Below, one piece after another: positions 1-10,553 of a stretch of DNA of 64,000 nucleotides. The stretch's first letter is position 1, and the number at the start of each line of letters is the position of its first letter. The notes under the pieces are model-generated. The model was given only the letters and a program-made list of their open reading frames with translations. It searched no databases and was not told the DNA's origin. The position numbers and the translations under genes were made by a program. This stretch comes from Hyphodiscus hymeniophilus (lineage: Eukaryota; Ascomycota; Leotiomycetes; Helotiales; Hyphodiscaceae). Where the stretch lies: the NCBI GenBank assembly GCA_016508695.1, contig VNKQ01000012.1, forward strand, positions 186,001-250,000. The letters run 5' to 3'.

Positions 1-846
1 TCAACGCATGTATCGGATATCACCCACGAGCTCCTCCTGGAGAGCCCCCGTGGCAGCAACAATAGCCATGAAGAAGACACACCCATAACCGTCATTGAGT
101 TAGCACAGTGCGCACCCACTTCCGTTACGGATTTTAGTAGCCGGGGCTCCAAGTTTATCCAGGAGCAGCAAGCATTGCCTTCAGCCCAATCCTCGGGAAA
201 TACGTTGCAGGTTGAAACTCCTCGTTCAGGAGTGCCTGGGTCTAAGCCTGGCCAATCGGAATTTTCAGAAACACTGCCCAAAGCATGCTGCTGCTTGGAC
301 ATGATCATGGGGGCAAATGAAAACATCCAGGTCAAACTGGTGTGGGGTGCTAGTTCTTATGACGGGCTCATAGTCAGTGTGGATGACATGCTCCAATGTC
401 AGAAAGATATGTTGGTCAGCTGCAAAAGCTTGCTGGAATGCAATAGATGCAGTTTGCGGTCAGACTATATGATGCTCATTGTTTCCATGTGTCAGGCGAT
501 GATGAATGGTATCAAAGATTTGGACGCAAGGACATTGCCTGAGTCCCATACTCCGTGCTCCAAAAGATCGCGCTCGAACGCGAGTAGCGGCAAAATGACC
601 AATGCCAAAAGGGGGTTGAAGGCCGGCGGATGGCGCCTTGATGATGAAGATGAGAGGCAAGTTATAAGACGCCTAGTTGACATTCGCATCACGAGGTTGC
701 ACAGTCTTATCAGTCAGCTTGAAAACGTAGCAAGGGTTCATCATTCTTCTTATGAATGGATTGTAGGCGCTCTCAGGCGGACCATTACAGAGGAAATCGT
801 TGCCATAGGGTTAGAACGAAATGACGATGTGTCTAGTCGAAATTGA
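1..846 (+). CDS. Zn2Cys6-type regulator with AflR-like C-terminal domain, 5' partial
   Basis: The frame is open from base 1 to a TGA at 844-846, so the N-terminus, where a Zn2Cys6 DNA-binding domain would sit, lies outside the window. The visible 281 residues resemble the C-terminal half of AflR-family cluster regulators: a Cys-rich stretch (KACCCLDMI), a helix with paired Cys (KDMLVSCKSLLECNRC), a basic linker (CSKRSRSN), then GGWRLDDEDE and a long amphipathic helix ending in a short acidic tail. There is no ATG before a plausible domain start, which supports a truncated gene. It faces the terpene synthase tail to tail across 300 bp. It is inferred to be the pathway-specific activator of the cluster on its right. 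The fold assignment is by resemblance only. Confidence 0.7.
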   Translation, partial: STHVSDITHELLLESPRGSNNSHEEDTPITVIELAQCAPTSVTDFSSRGSKFIQEQQALPSAQSSGNTLQVETPRSGVPGSKPGQSEFSETLPKACCCLDMIMGANENIQVKLVWGASSYDGLIVSVDDMLQCQKDMLVSCKSLLECNRCSLRSDYMMLIVSMCQAMMNGIKDLDARTLPESHTPCSKRSRSNASSGKMTNAKRGLKAGGWRLDDEDERQVIRRLVDIRITRLHSLISQLENVARVHHSSYEWIVGALRRTITEEIVAIGLERNDDVSSRN

Positions 847-1146
847 TAGATCCTGTTAAGAGAAATGATACCAAGACATCAATTTAGTTATTATTCTTAC
901 ATTGTATATGACTTTAAGAGATCCCAAGGGCTTCAATGAAGTGGCTAGCTGACTTCAAGGATCTAGATGCACGAAAGATTCAAACCTGTCAATATAAGAA
1001 GGAACATCCGCGACGAAAACGTGTGCCGTTAACCATGAGTTTCTGATCTCCTGTATGGTACCATAGCTAAGACTGTAGATAGATCATCTGAATGGAACCA
1101 GACCAAGGAATGGATTCGGAATTGTTTTTGCAAAAACTCTGAATCT

Positions 1147-2791
1147 TCAGGAAAGGTTCAAGACTCCAGTTATACGCACTTGAGCCCCTTCTTCCGAGTT
1201 CAAATATCGACCACTCTTGAAACTAAGAGAAAAGTGAGTGAGTGACTTGGAATCAAATCTCATGATTACATCCATATGAACATACCTCCAGTGGAGATTG
1301 GCTCGCGCAACATCACGACAAGCACCGATATATCTGCGTACTTCCTGATCCACCTGTTCGCCCCAGGACGGAAGTTTCGCTATTGCCTGATCCCAATCTC
1401 TCTGGCAATTGTGCATAAGAGTGCCTGTTTTATCTAGTGCCTCTTGTTCAGAGAAGCCTTGTCGCTCCAGCAGGCGAATGATGTTGTGTTCTACGCCGAA
1501 AGCCTGTTTCTCTAGTGTAAGCCAAGAAAATCAGTATTATCTGCTGATGTTTTGAGGTGGTTTACCAAGTCTTTCTTGTATGATAAGACATCATTTACTC
1601 TAATTTACGCATGTTAGCCGCAACTCGACCCACGCTATACGATGAAGTTGGAATTGCCCTACAGCCATGTAAGATCAGCCGCAGCACGTTCACAGGCGAC
1701 TAGAGATGGATGATCAAGCACGTCCTGCGACAGTTTTATACCATGAGCCCACCTTTTCCACATTAGTATCAGTACGGGCTATCTTAAAGCAAGAAACTTG
1801 CACAACCGGAAAACTCACTCAACTACCACGAACAAGGAATAAGCGCCAATCGACTGGCGTCGAATCTCTATGTAGTCATCCAGGGCGAGCCCAGGCCCAG
1901 TCTTGCTTTCGGCTATATAGACTTGTCGGAGTATAGCAAATAGGCACTTCCGGTGAGTTAACTTCCAGCGCTGCTGAAGTTCTTTGTCAATGAGTTAGCA
2001 CGACGCGGATTCTTCTCTTGTCAACGAAGGAGATAGTAATTTGCCAGGATGTCCTCTGTCATAGCTAGCCTGGGTAAAATGAGAGAATGTAAGTACCTGG
2101 CGACGGACACCTCTGTGTTCTTGTGGTCAGTACGGCACATAATGACAGAAAACTTTGACTTTGAGGTATTGCGCACCTCTTGAAGTCGGTTCCAGACGGT
2201 TTGGAACATGTATCTGAGAGGATACATCTCTGGGTCTATTGGCGGATGCGTATCGTCCATGATCGCTAATGTGGCAATCATCTCCTCGGCAGCCTCGATT
2301 GTTTTATCTTTCATGTCCCCTTCATCAAACTCTGAAGGCTATTAGTATCTACATGCAATTCCTTGGGCATATCCTTACGGTCATCAAATACAAAAGCCTA
2401 AGCACGGTGTGTCTTGCTTAGATGTGCTCGAATTGAGGCTTTCATGTAGGGACTTACCCATATGCACCAATCACACCCCATACGGAATGCATCCGCATCT
2501 GCCTCCGGGGCAGAAAGACTAATAAGGTAAGCAAAATTGGCTCTTTTCAATATCTTGGCTGCTCGATCAGTCATTCGTGCGGTCCTGATTCACTTTTAGT
2601 CGGTTTCTTCACGGCCCAAGATAGATTTTGATTTACTCTTTGGTCCATGCCTCGGACTGTGGCCCAACTATAGACTCGTGTACATTGGACGCGGGCTCAC
2701 CAGACAGGATACCTGCGAAGAGCTCTGGAATACGGATTGACCTCGAGTTTGCTCCCGGCATCCCGATTAACTGGCGGAAAAATGTGAACAT
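1147..2791 (-). CDS. class I terpene synthase (pentalenene/BOT2-like fold), probable diterpene cyclase
   Basis: Ionises and cyclises a linear prenyl diphosphate. Exons read on the minus strand: 2791-2637, 2584-2458, 2397-2379 (only 19 nt), 2331 to about 2164, a middle part not fully resolved, about 1990-1819, about 1753-1663, 1599-1566, 1509-1286 and 1222-1147. Joined, they give the N-terminal IRIPELF block, the Mg-binding motif FVFDDQFDEG (DDxxD/E), a WAHG helix, the NSE triad NDVLSYKKD, the C-terminal LPSWGEQVDQEVRRYI block and a final SGRY element. Both metal motifs are intact. The start could also be the ATG at 2761, which gives MPGANSRSIRIPELF. A GGPP synthase lies 3 kb away, so the substrate is probably GGPP, but FPP use cannot be excluded. 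The exon join between 2164 and 1990 is uncertain. Confidence 0.88.
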
Positions 2792-3616
2792 TATGTTAGA
2801 AGGTCTAGGCTAGAATTCTCGTTTTGAACCAGACTCAGCTGACGGCGTTGATAGTTAAACGTCGAGCCGTGAAGGCTCTACTCGGCCAATTTCCTATTAT
2901 GTGCTATCCTCTCACTTGTAAGATTCCCATGGAAGAAGGGAGTAAGGTCTATTATTGGCTAGGTCGTTGATGCTCCGGTCGTATATGTGTCGGCAAGAAT
3001 ATTCGGAGTTTCCACATAGAGTAAGGGTCATCTACCTGCACTCGGTACTGTACATTCTAACACTCGACGTGATTTTGCGCTCATGATCGTTAGGCTAATT
3101 CTCCCACGTTTGTAATGACTCCTATCTGCTCCTAGTCAAGGAGAGCGAGCTCGACTTTCGCACGCCACCTTCTGCTCAGAAAAGGTCCATCCAATTGAGT
3201 CACTGAGCAACTCGCGTGATTGGATTCGTAACCAATTATCTGGTCATAGTTTTTTTAAAGAACGCTTCTTTCATGGTTTTATAGCAAAAAGGAGCTCCGT
3301 CTTATATAGCTATATGGGGTATATGATACATTACTGAATTGTTGAGATTTTGAAAATGAGAGGTTTTAACGGCGCCTATCTTTGATTTGAGTTATTAGAG
3401 AATATTAAAAAAAAGCGTTATCTCAGTAATAGATTGTGTTCCTCACATATAAATACTATAATCGTCTATTGTTTTTAGATGCATCTCACTTTTATGGCTT
3501 ATGAGTGAAGCAAGTCAGTCATCACACCAGGAAATAAAGATGAGAAGCCAAGATGATAGGCTAAGATACCTAAGATTCCTCTGTCATATTATATGCTATC
3601 AAATACAGCCTATTTC
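2792..3616. promoter_or_regulatory. terpene synthase upstream region and P450 3' flank
   Basis: No gene is seen here. The segment holds the terpene synthase promoter (left part) and the P450 3' end (right part, AT-rich from about 3240). Two GGTCG boxes in the same orientation lie at 2962-2966 and 2977-2981. The same box pair recurs in the two other cluster promoters (see findings). Confidence 0.5.
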
Positions 3617-5528
3617 TCAGACTGCTTTCCTTTTTCGCATCATGAGTTTCGCTGTAGGATCCGGGAAAATGAATTCAAACAGATGTATACTGCTCGGCTT
3701 TTTCTTCCCTTCAGCATACTTGAACTCGTAGTCTACAAGCAGTCTGGAGGCGACCATTTTCACCACGGCCACTGCAATATTTCTTCCTGGACAAGCCTGA
3801 CTCCCATATCCAAAGCTAAAGTTATCTCTGTTGGGCTGGCCGGCAAGATGTTTGGTTAGCTCGTCTGGTGAGGAATGACGTTTTCGATAGCTCCTCATTG
3901 GGTCAAAAAGCTCTGGATTGGGGGTGATATCTGGATCAATCTGGTTATGAATACCAACCCAGCCAATCAAAGCTCCCTTAGGAATATGAAGGCCGTCTTT
4001 GAAGGTAACACTCTCGGTTGCGAATCGGTTGGGTGTGACTGCGACCAGTAAGTATTTGTCGCATTTTGAGGAGACTCGAGGATGTTAGGTGGATTAGAAC
4101 TTGCGGACTTACTTGATATCGGTTGGCTCAGCCTCTGACTTTCGTTGAAGAAACTATCAAGGAACTCCAGCTTAGAAACCCATTCTTTCACTGCTGTTCC
4201 TTCGCCTATCTTGCCAAGGTCGTTGGTAACGTCGCTGATCTCTGTTCTCAGCTTCGTGTCCCACTCAGGGTGGGCGCAGAGATCAAAGAGGATGTTGGAA
4301 ATTGCCATGGCCGTGGTGTGCGCTGCAGGTACGAGGATGACCAATACCAGTATCGCCATCTCGGATGTGACATACTCCTTGTCGTGCCCGTTTTTCAGCA
4401 TCCATGTCATCATCGTATCTTCCTCCTCCACTTCTATTCCCTGAGCTCTCTTACGTACTACTTCCTCGTGTCTAGCCATGGCTGGTCCGACAATGTCTGC
4501 AGCCTTTCGGAGCCGTCTTCTGAGTCTCCACCTCTGTGGAAGAAGATTCGTCACCAGAAAGTGAGTCCATGGTGGAAGCAACCTCATTATCAGCGAGGCA
4601 GCCACAAAGTCCTCGGTGAAGTGTTCTCCCATATCGAGCCATTCAGGACTACGGCATGCCGGGCTACCTACTATCATCTTGCCGATTATGCGCACCAGGA
4701 TCTTGCGTATGAGATATTGAATATCAAGTTCGGTCCAATCTGCTAATGTTCAGCCACTGCGTGTATAACTTCAAGAAACACTTCTATGTGCTAAGGTCAC
4801 TAATACCATTCAATTGGGGCACCTCGGCCTCGAAAGCGAACTCAAATTCTTTCCTGATGGACTCAAGGTATCGTGACAATTGGCCATCGCGATTATCGGC
4901 TATAGCACGTATAGGCAATTCTGAATGACTCCACATGGTTTTCATTGCCCATTGATCACCCCACTCCTGTAGAGGAAAGTCAGAATCCGGAAGACTTAGC
5001 CATCTGAAAATGCTGAAATGCAGATTGGATTGCACTACTCACCATGGAATTGGCTTTTCCACGACTAAGCGCTGAGTTTGGGATCGTCCGTAATTCTGAT
5101 ACATACTTGTTTGGAAGAATTGTAATGTCGTGATCTTGGCGACGAATGACAAAAGGTTTGTCTTTGTACTGCAGGAGTTGTTAGCTTACTCGGATCTTGG
5201 TACAGTAATGTCAGTATTGGTTGCGGACAAGACGAACCTTTGCGTAGCCGCTCGAGATGATTCGATGAGCATCTCGGGGATATCTCAGTTGTAAGAGGAA
5301 CGTGGGTTCAAACCATGATCGATAGCCATGCACAGGGGCACCAGCGACCGTGATTCTTCGTCGTATGAGTAGTGACGAATAGCCCCAGAGGAGGCACACG
5401 AGTAAGATAAGTCCTTGCCACACGCTTAGAGTTGTAAGAAACCTGACAATGTCTGTCCGTAGCACGATCTCGAGGTGCTTGCCAGAGATGTCAAGCTGAT
5501 GAAGAAGAGATGCATTATGAGCCTCCAT
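3617..5528 (-). CDS. cytochrome P450 monooxygenase (cluster)
   Basis: A membrane-anchored, heme-thiolate oxidase inferred to hydroxylate the terpene. The first exon (from Met at 5528, MEAHNAS) carries a hydrophobic anchor (LTTLSVWQGLILLVCLLWGY) followed by the P450 N-terminal region ending at GYAK. Exons at about 5035-4784, 4743-4110 and 4020-3617 follow. They hold an I-helix AAHTTA (the HTT variant common in fungal P450s of the gibberellin and indole-diterpene type), the K-helix ESQR (ExxR) and the heme loop FSFGYGSQACPGR with its Cys ligand. The end is MRKRKAV then stop. In-frame codons reach back to an ATG at 5648, but the 5528 start fits the family better. It is divergent from the GGPP synthase. 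No reaction can be assigned from sequence. Confidence 0.87.
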
Positions 5529-5877
5529 CTTTGCTATGTAGGATTGCTTGTGCACCTCGAAGAGATTAGAAGAGTGCAGAGAAGAGTGTTGCCTTCGATG
5601 GTTCAAAAGGTGGCTCACGACTTCTTTTCGTAATCTATCAAATCCCAAATGATGTAGTATTATCGTTAAATTTCAACGGCAAAGAAGGTGTCCGGGACTG
5701 CTAGAATAAGCCGCCCCGAGGTCTCCAGTTCGGCCCTTTGCAAAAGGCAGGACCCACAGATAAGCAATCGAAGTAGAGAATCCTAGCAGTACCGGTCGCT
5801 GGTCGATCTTCTATCAGATTATATCAAGGCGGCATTTCTACACCCAAAGTGTTAAGTACAAATCGATTGTTGCTAAA
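5529..5877. promoter_or_regulatory. divergent promoter, P450 / GGPP synthase
   Basis: A 349-bp shared intergenic region between two divergent cluster genes. It has two near-adjacent GGTCG boxes (5794-5798 and 5801-5805, 2-bp spacing), a good candidate for a regulator binding site shared by the cluster. No clear TATA box is seen. Confidence 0.5.
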
Positions 5878-7241
5878 ATGAGCAGAAGTCGTTTAGCCGA
5901 TCATGCTCCCACCACCCCCACCCCCAGTATTGTCCCAAAGGGCATTACCAACGGGCACCAAGTCCTCAGCAATGAGCACAAAGTCTCTACGATTGGCATA
6001 TCAGAGAGTGATTCACAGAATATCAATGGGATACGCGGCCGAGATTCATGGTCAATTCAAGTCGATGAATCTAGCGATCTATACTCCCGAGAATCCTCTG
6101 ATCTTTCAGACACCGTAAAAGCTTTGTGCATCCAAATTATGCAAGAGTTTGAGGACTAATCTCTGCCGGCAAACAGGTTATTAAGGCACCGACTTTGTAT
6201 GTCGAGTCACTGCCGGCCAAGAAGATACGCGACAAGGCAGCGGATGCTCTAAATATCTGGCTTGGAGTCGCCGGAAATGACCTTGCTCAGATCAAGCACA
6301 TCATTAACCTCCTACATAACGCTTCTCTTATACTTGACGATGTGGAGGATGGATCCGTCTGCCGTCGAGGGAAGCCAGCAACGCACATGGTCTTTGGAAC
6401 CCCACAGGCAATCAACTCAGCTGGGTATCAAATCAATTTAGCAACGAAAGAGCTCATCAAGCTGGGAGATGTTCGGTGTCTTGAAATATTTAGTGGTAGG
6501 TTGATCACACCACTCAGAATTTTTCAACCTATGTCCATCTAACAAGCCAATGACAATAGAGGAAATGGATAAGCTCTATATCGGACAGGGCCACGATCTC
6601 TTCTGGGCATTCAATACAAAGCGCCCCGATATGAAAGAATACATCAGTATGGTTGACTATAGTATGTGCTTTTCTCCTGAAATTGCGGGACGTGAAATTT
6701 GACTGTTTCGAATCTAGAGACAGGCGCACTTTTCAACATGCTTGTCAGGCTAATGGGTGTTAAGTCAAATGCTACTTTGCCTTCCACCTCAAATTTTCAC
6801 CATTTCGTAGTGCTTCTGGGAAGATTTTTTCAGATACGGGATGACTACAAGAATCTCACCTCTAAGGAAGTAAGTGCGAAGTGCTCGGGCCAAACAAAGA
6901 ATCTAACACTCGTATAGTACACTGACCAGAAAGGCTTCTGCGATGACTTGGATGAGGGAAAGTTCAGCATGATCCTCATTCACGCTTTGATGCATGCCCC
7001 ACAAGCAGAAAGCTCTATCTTGCAACACGTGCTTTCGCAGCGGCATAAGGCGAATGGGATGTCATTATCCCAAAAGCATCTAGTTCTTGACATCTTGAAG
7101 GTGACAGGGAGCTTAGAATATGCTGTCATAGTCCTGAATAGACTAAGTCAGGAGATTGATCGGGAGATAGAGAGAATTGAAGTTGTGTATGGCATGGAGA
7201 ACAAGCAAATTCGTTCTTTATTTAGCATGCTGAGAGTGTGA
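5878..7241 (+). CDS. geranylgeranyl diphosphate synthase
   Basis: Condenses FPP with IPP to GGPP, the C20 precursor for the diterpene. Five exons (5878-6114, 6177-6495, 6560-6661, 6718-6869, 6918-7241) splice to 1134 nt, 377 residues, in frame throughout. The first aspartate-rich motif is LDDVEDGS with HNASLI just before it, the small-residue pattern of type III fungal GGPP synthases. The second is FFQIRDDYKNL. GQGHDLFW and KTGALF match conserved family blocks. The first 79 residues are a low-complexity leader (Pro, Ser and Asp rich) ahead of the usual start of homology, as seen in cluster-specific copies. This is likely a dedicated paralogue rather than the housekeeping enzyme. Confidence 0.92.
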
Positions 7242-7784
7242 ATGACATAAATCCTGTTATGTTTTGATGGATGGACAGAATGAAGCATGACAAAGGGTTG
7301 GAGTCATGGTCAAAATCGATACAGCCTTCTAGTCAGGCATGGATAATCTGCTTCTCATATTCCAAGATCTTCAAAGTTCCTTTCGTGCTACCATGCGGTC
7401 ATAATGAATGGGGAGAATCCTCGCGGAATGAAGTTTGGAAACTTTCCCATCATGCTAGTACACCGAACTGCACAAATTCAAGAAGTCAAGGTTTTTTGAG
7501 GTCTCGTAAAGCCAGCATAAGCTCACTGATCAGAATTGAGTAACGAAAGAATTGATTCGGCGCCTCCAACGAAGATGAGATCAACACTACAGCCTGCAAT
7601 CTTTGACCAGCTATCTTAAACATATCAAGCAACTCGTAGACAGATTGATGACCTCAATGCTTTATGTATGCTACTGCCATATCATGTATCTGAAAATTCA
7701 AATGTCATTTACTATACAGTCTATACAGTCTCACTGGCCAGCTCGAAGTCAAATTAGATCTTTTAAAATTATAATCAATGATCA
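7242..7784. other. convergent intergenic region
   Basis: This is the 3' flank of both the GGPP synthase (+) and the acyltransferase (-). Short ORFs here show no family resemblance. No other feature was seen. Confidence 0.5.
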
Positions 7785-9452
7785 TCATAGCCTCTTAATC
7801 TGCTGTTCAACCTTTTTCCAAGCTTCAAGTCGCAAGCGACTCACCAACCACCAATTCCCGGCCAGATCTTTCCCTGCAATCAATGTAGAGTTGCGTGTCG
7901 AGTAGCGAGACTCGGAAAATGGCGAAGAGGCGCAGACGAACGACGGTTGTCCCTTGTGGGTATTCTTCGCTTGCTTGGAAGTCGAAATGGCCTCTTGAGC
8001 CACAACTGCATGCGAAAAGTCCATCTGGAAGAACTTTCCCCTATTCCAGTTTGTGAAGGAGACTAGCAACATGTTCGAGTTGCCATAAAGTGGTGGACGC
8101 CCAGCCTCTTGGAAGCTCTTTCGGTAGGCGGCCGCCTGTGCCTGTACCTGTTCTTCTGTGCGGTGCGAGTCGATAGTATTCCGAAATTGACTTGCTAACG
8201 AACTGAGGGGCACAGTAGTGCTAGTAATATCGCCTGCCCGAATTATACTCGTAGTGGCGAAAGTCACATTCGCCATTAAAGCAATGTTTGCAGATTCCAC
8301 AAGGCCCAGTTTGGCTAGGACGCCTCGCGTGTCAAACTGGTTTTTCAGACAAATAGTGCGCCAGGGTGGAGGATTCAGCGCCGTAACAGTCACCCTAGTC
8401 CACCATGAACAAAGCACATCGCTCTCACTAAGAAATGGCTTGATTTTGTCGCCGCCTGCGTTGCCGTTCTCATTCTGTAATTTGGCCAAATCGGTTGTCG
8501 CAGATTCATGTAACTTCTTGACAAAGTCTCCGGGAACGCAAATGATCCGGGATTCGGCTTTGGGCCACCAGAAAAAGTCAAATCTGGTTAGGATACCAAA
8601 CAAAAAAAACTTCCATCCTTTCATCAGCCAGTTGGCATACAGATACTGAGAAGGTGGTGTTCCCTGATGTAACTTTTCAACGGGGTTGACATGTGCTTCA
8701 AGGCCAACAAATGGAGGAATTTTATCTTCCTCGCCCCGCAAGACCGCCGTCCATGCCCAGAAGAGGCCAACAATACCCATAGCATCAGTAAGGGTATGCA
8801 GACATGTGCAGGTGAGAATCGTAGCATCGTCGAAATTGACAACATGGAATGCCAGCTGCGGAATATCAGAGTACAGCCATTCTTCAAAATGCTGCGGAGC
8901 ATTAGAAGCACGCATGTACGGACGGAATATCAGTGGCGGCGCTTCAAATAATGCTGGCTTCTCACTATCTCCCCTTGGCAATTTAGACAAAACCGGGTGG
9001 TCGGCAATAGACATATCATGCTTGTCCGTCGTATATAAGAAAGCAGGCCGTTTCTCGGTATATTCTGCTGGCAAATGGTACTCTAACTCTTTGTTTTTCT
9101 ATGTTCAAGATTTCTTCTTATTAGCAAGCTGTACGTTGTTTGATTTTAAGAAGCGAGAAGAATTTACATTGAGTCTCAGTCTCGCACCAAGTTTCCGCCA
9201 GCCGTCTCTGCGATATAAGCTGTGAAGAGCTTCGCGTAGCTTCTCTGCGTCCAGGACATCGTCAAAACGGAGCGAAATATCCGCAGACACCCGAATATGC
9301 TCATCTGCGAACGATAATGGGACTATACTGTCGGTGGGCACGGTTGGCGGCGGTGGCGGCGGCGGCGGTGGTGTCCGCCATTGGGGAAAAAATCCCATAG
9401 AAAAGGTACAGGCTCGGAAATCGATATTTTCTTGGCACAGAAGACAACTCAA
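7785..9452 (-). CDS. BAHD/trichothecene-acyltransferase-like O-acyltransferase (cluster)
   Basis: Predicted to move an acyl group from CoA (or from the PKS carrier) onto a hydroxyl. Two exons (9452-9168 and 9098-7785) give 532 residues. The catalytic HxxxD motif is HTLTDAMG (His about residue 196). The C-terminal structural motif, DFGWG in plant BAHD enzymes, is here MDFSHA (Asp about 455), as often diverged in fungi. ESDVLCSWWTR also matches the family. Near the N-terminus lies a run of nine to ten prolines coded by a GGC/GGT-rich tract (about 9345-9372), which may vary in length between strains. It shares a 1.1-kb divergent promoter with the PKS, so the two are probably co-expressed. It is the best candidate to join polyketide and terpene. 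Confidence 0.85.
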
Positions 9453-10553
9453 CTCTCCAAGTGACCTTTAGGTGCTTGCTCGTGAATTGGTATCATTTGT
9501 CAAGAGGATTCGTTCTGTTGATAATAATGAGCGGGTTGTCTGTGTGTCGTCGGACAGCTCCTAGTGCAGTTAGTCCATTCGGAGTAGAGCCGCGCGCCAC
9601 ACCACTCTAGCACCCTTGTAAGTGGCGCTACCGAAAGACCGTGACCTTACCACCGGCAGTTCCTAGTTCGGTTAGTATATATTTGCTACTGGAACCTTGT
9701 AAGCGAGGTCGCTAATGGTCGGGTAATCGAGTAGAATGATACCTCAATTTTCTGGCATCCATATTGCTGAAGAGGCTTTTCAATACTTACGGAATCGCCT
9801 ACTCAAGTGCCTCTGCATGTTGCGGCAAGTCGAGTGTATGATATGTTACTCGTAGCGTGCTAGAACAGTCTGTTTCCTATCCGCTTGCTGGACCTGCTAC
9901 ATCAAAACTTTAGCATCGAGCGGGGCAAGAGACTATTACAGTTTACTGCTTTGAGATTGGAGACTTCAAATCCAGCATTGCTTTATATCCACGATATGTA
10001 AATGATGGTGAGCACTTTGCATCAGACGGGACTGAATAAGCCTTAAGCAATTGTCTTTTATTTCTTTTACTGCCGAGTCAACAGACAAGTCCAATAAGCC
10101 TTGTATTGATTTATTTACACGTGTAAATCAAGTTAAGATTGTATGTGAATACTCTGAAGAGAAACCAGTTGCAGATACGTACTATCATATGCTACATGCG
10201 AAGGGAATACATGAGTCTCATAAGGCATACCTTTTGTTCGACTATTATCCCCGTCAGTGGTGGTGAAAACGAAGATTAGTTGTATGATGCGATGATTAGT
10301 AGTTATCGTGCCATGCTCTTCTACTCTATTACTTCATCCGTGCGATATTTGCATAAGTCATAGGGCTTTCGGGCTTTCCGCATTAGAGTGCGGGGGGCAA
10401 CCCGATTGCCCCCTGTAACAGGTACAACGACACCGTAGATTGATTATGTATCACACAAATACTTTGCAAAAAGTCCAGCAATGGGCCCTCGGTATCCACG
10501 ATTTTCCTTAATCTACTGCTTATTTCCTTTTGAACCCTTGATTGGTACGAAGA
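9453..10553. promoter_or_regulatory. divergent promoter, acyltransferase / PKS
   Basis: A 1.1-kb bidirectional region between the acyltransferase (-) and the PKS (+). It has GGTCG boxes at 9707-9711 and 9717-9721 and a TCG-N6-CGA palindrome-like site at 9719-9730. An imperfect duplicated segment covers 9555-9703. No coding sequence is convincing. Confidence 0.5.
9555..9703. repeat. imperfect direct duplication in the PKS promoter
   Basis: The 20-nt block at 9555-9574 recurs with few changes at 9657-9676. The CCTTGTAAG block at 9614-9622 recurs at 9695-9703. The two units differ in length by about 21 bp, so this is an old duplication that has since diverged. Confidence 0.5.

Noticed and set aside
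175..177. Regulator start at 175
   Set aside because: The codon is TTG, and the frame is open from base 1, so the gene is truncated by the window rather than starting here.
10542..10553. PKS start at 10542
   Set aside because: The codon there is TTG. The ATG at 10554 begins the conserved KS N-terminus.
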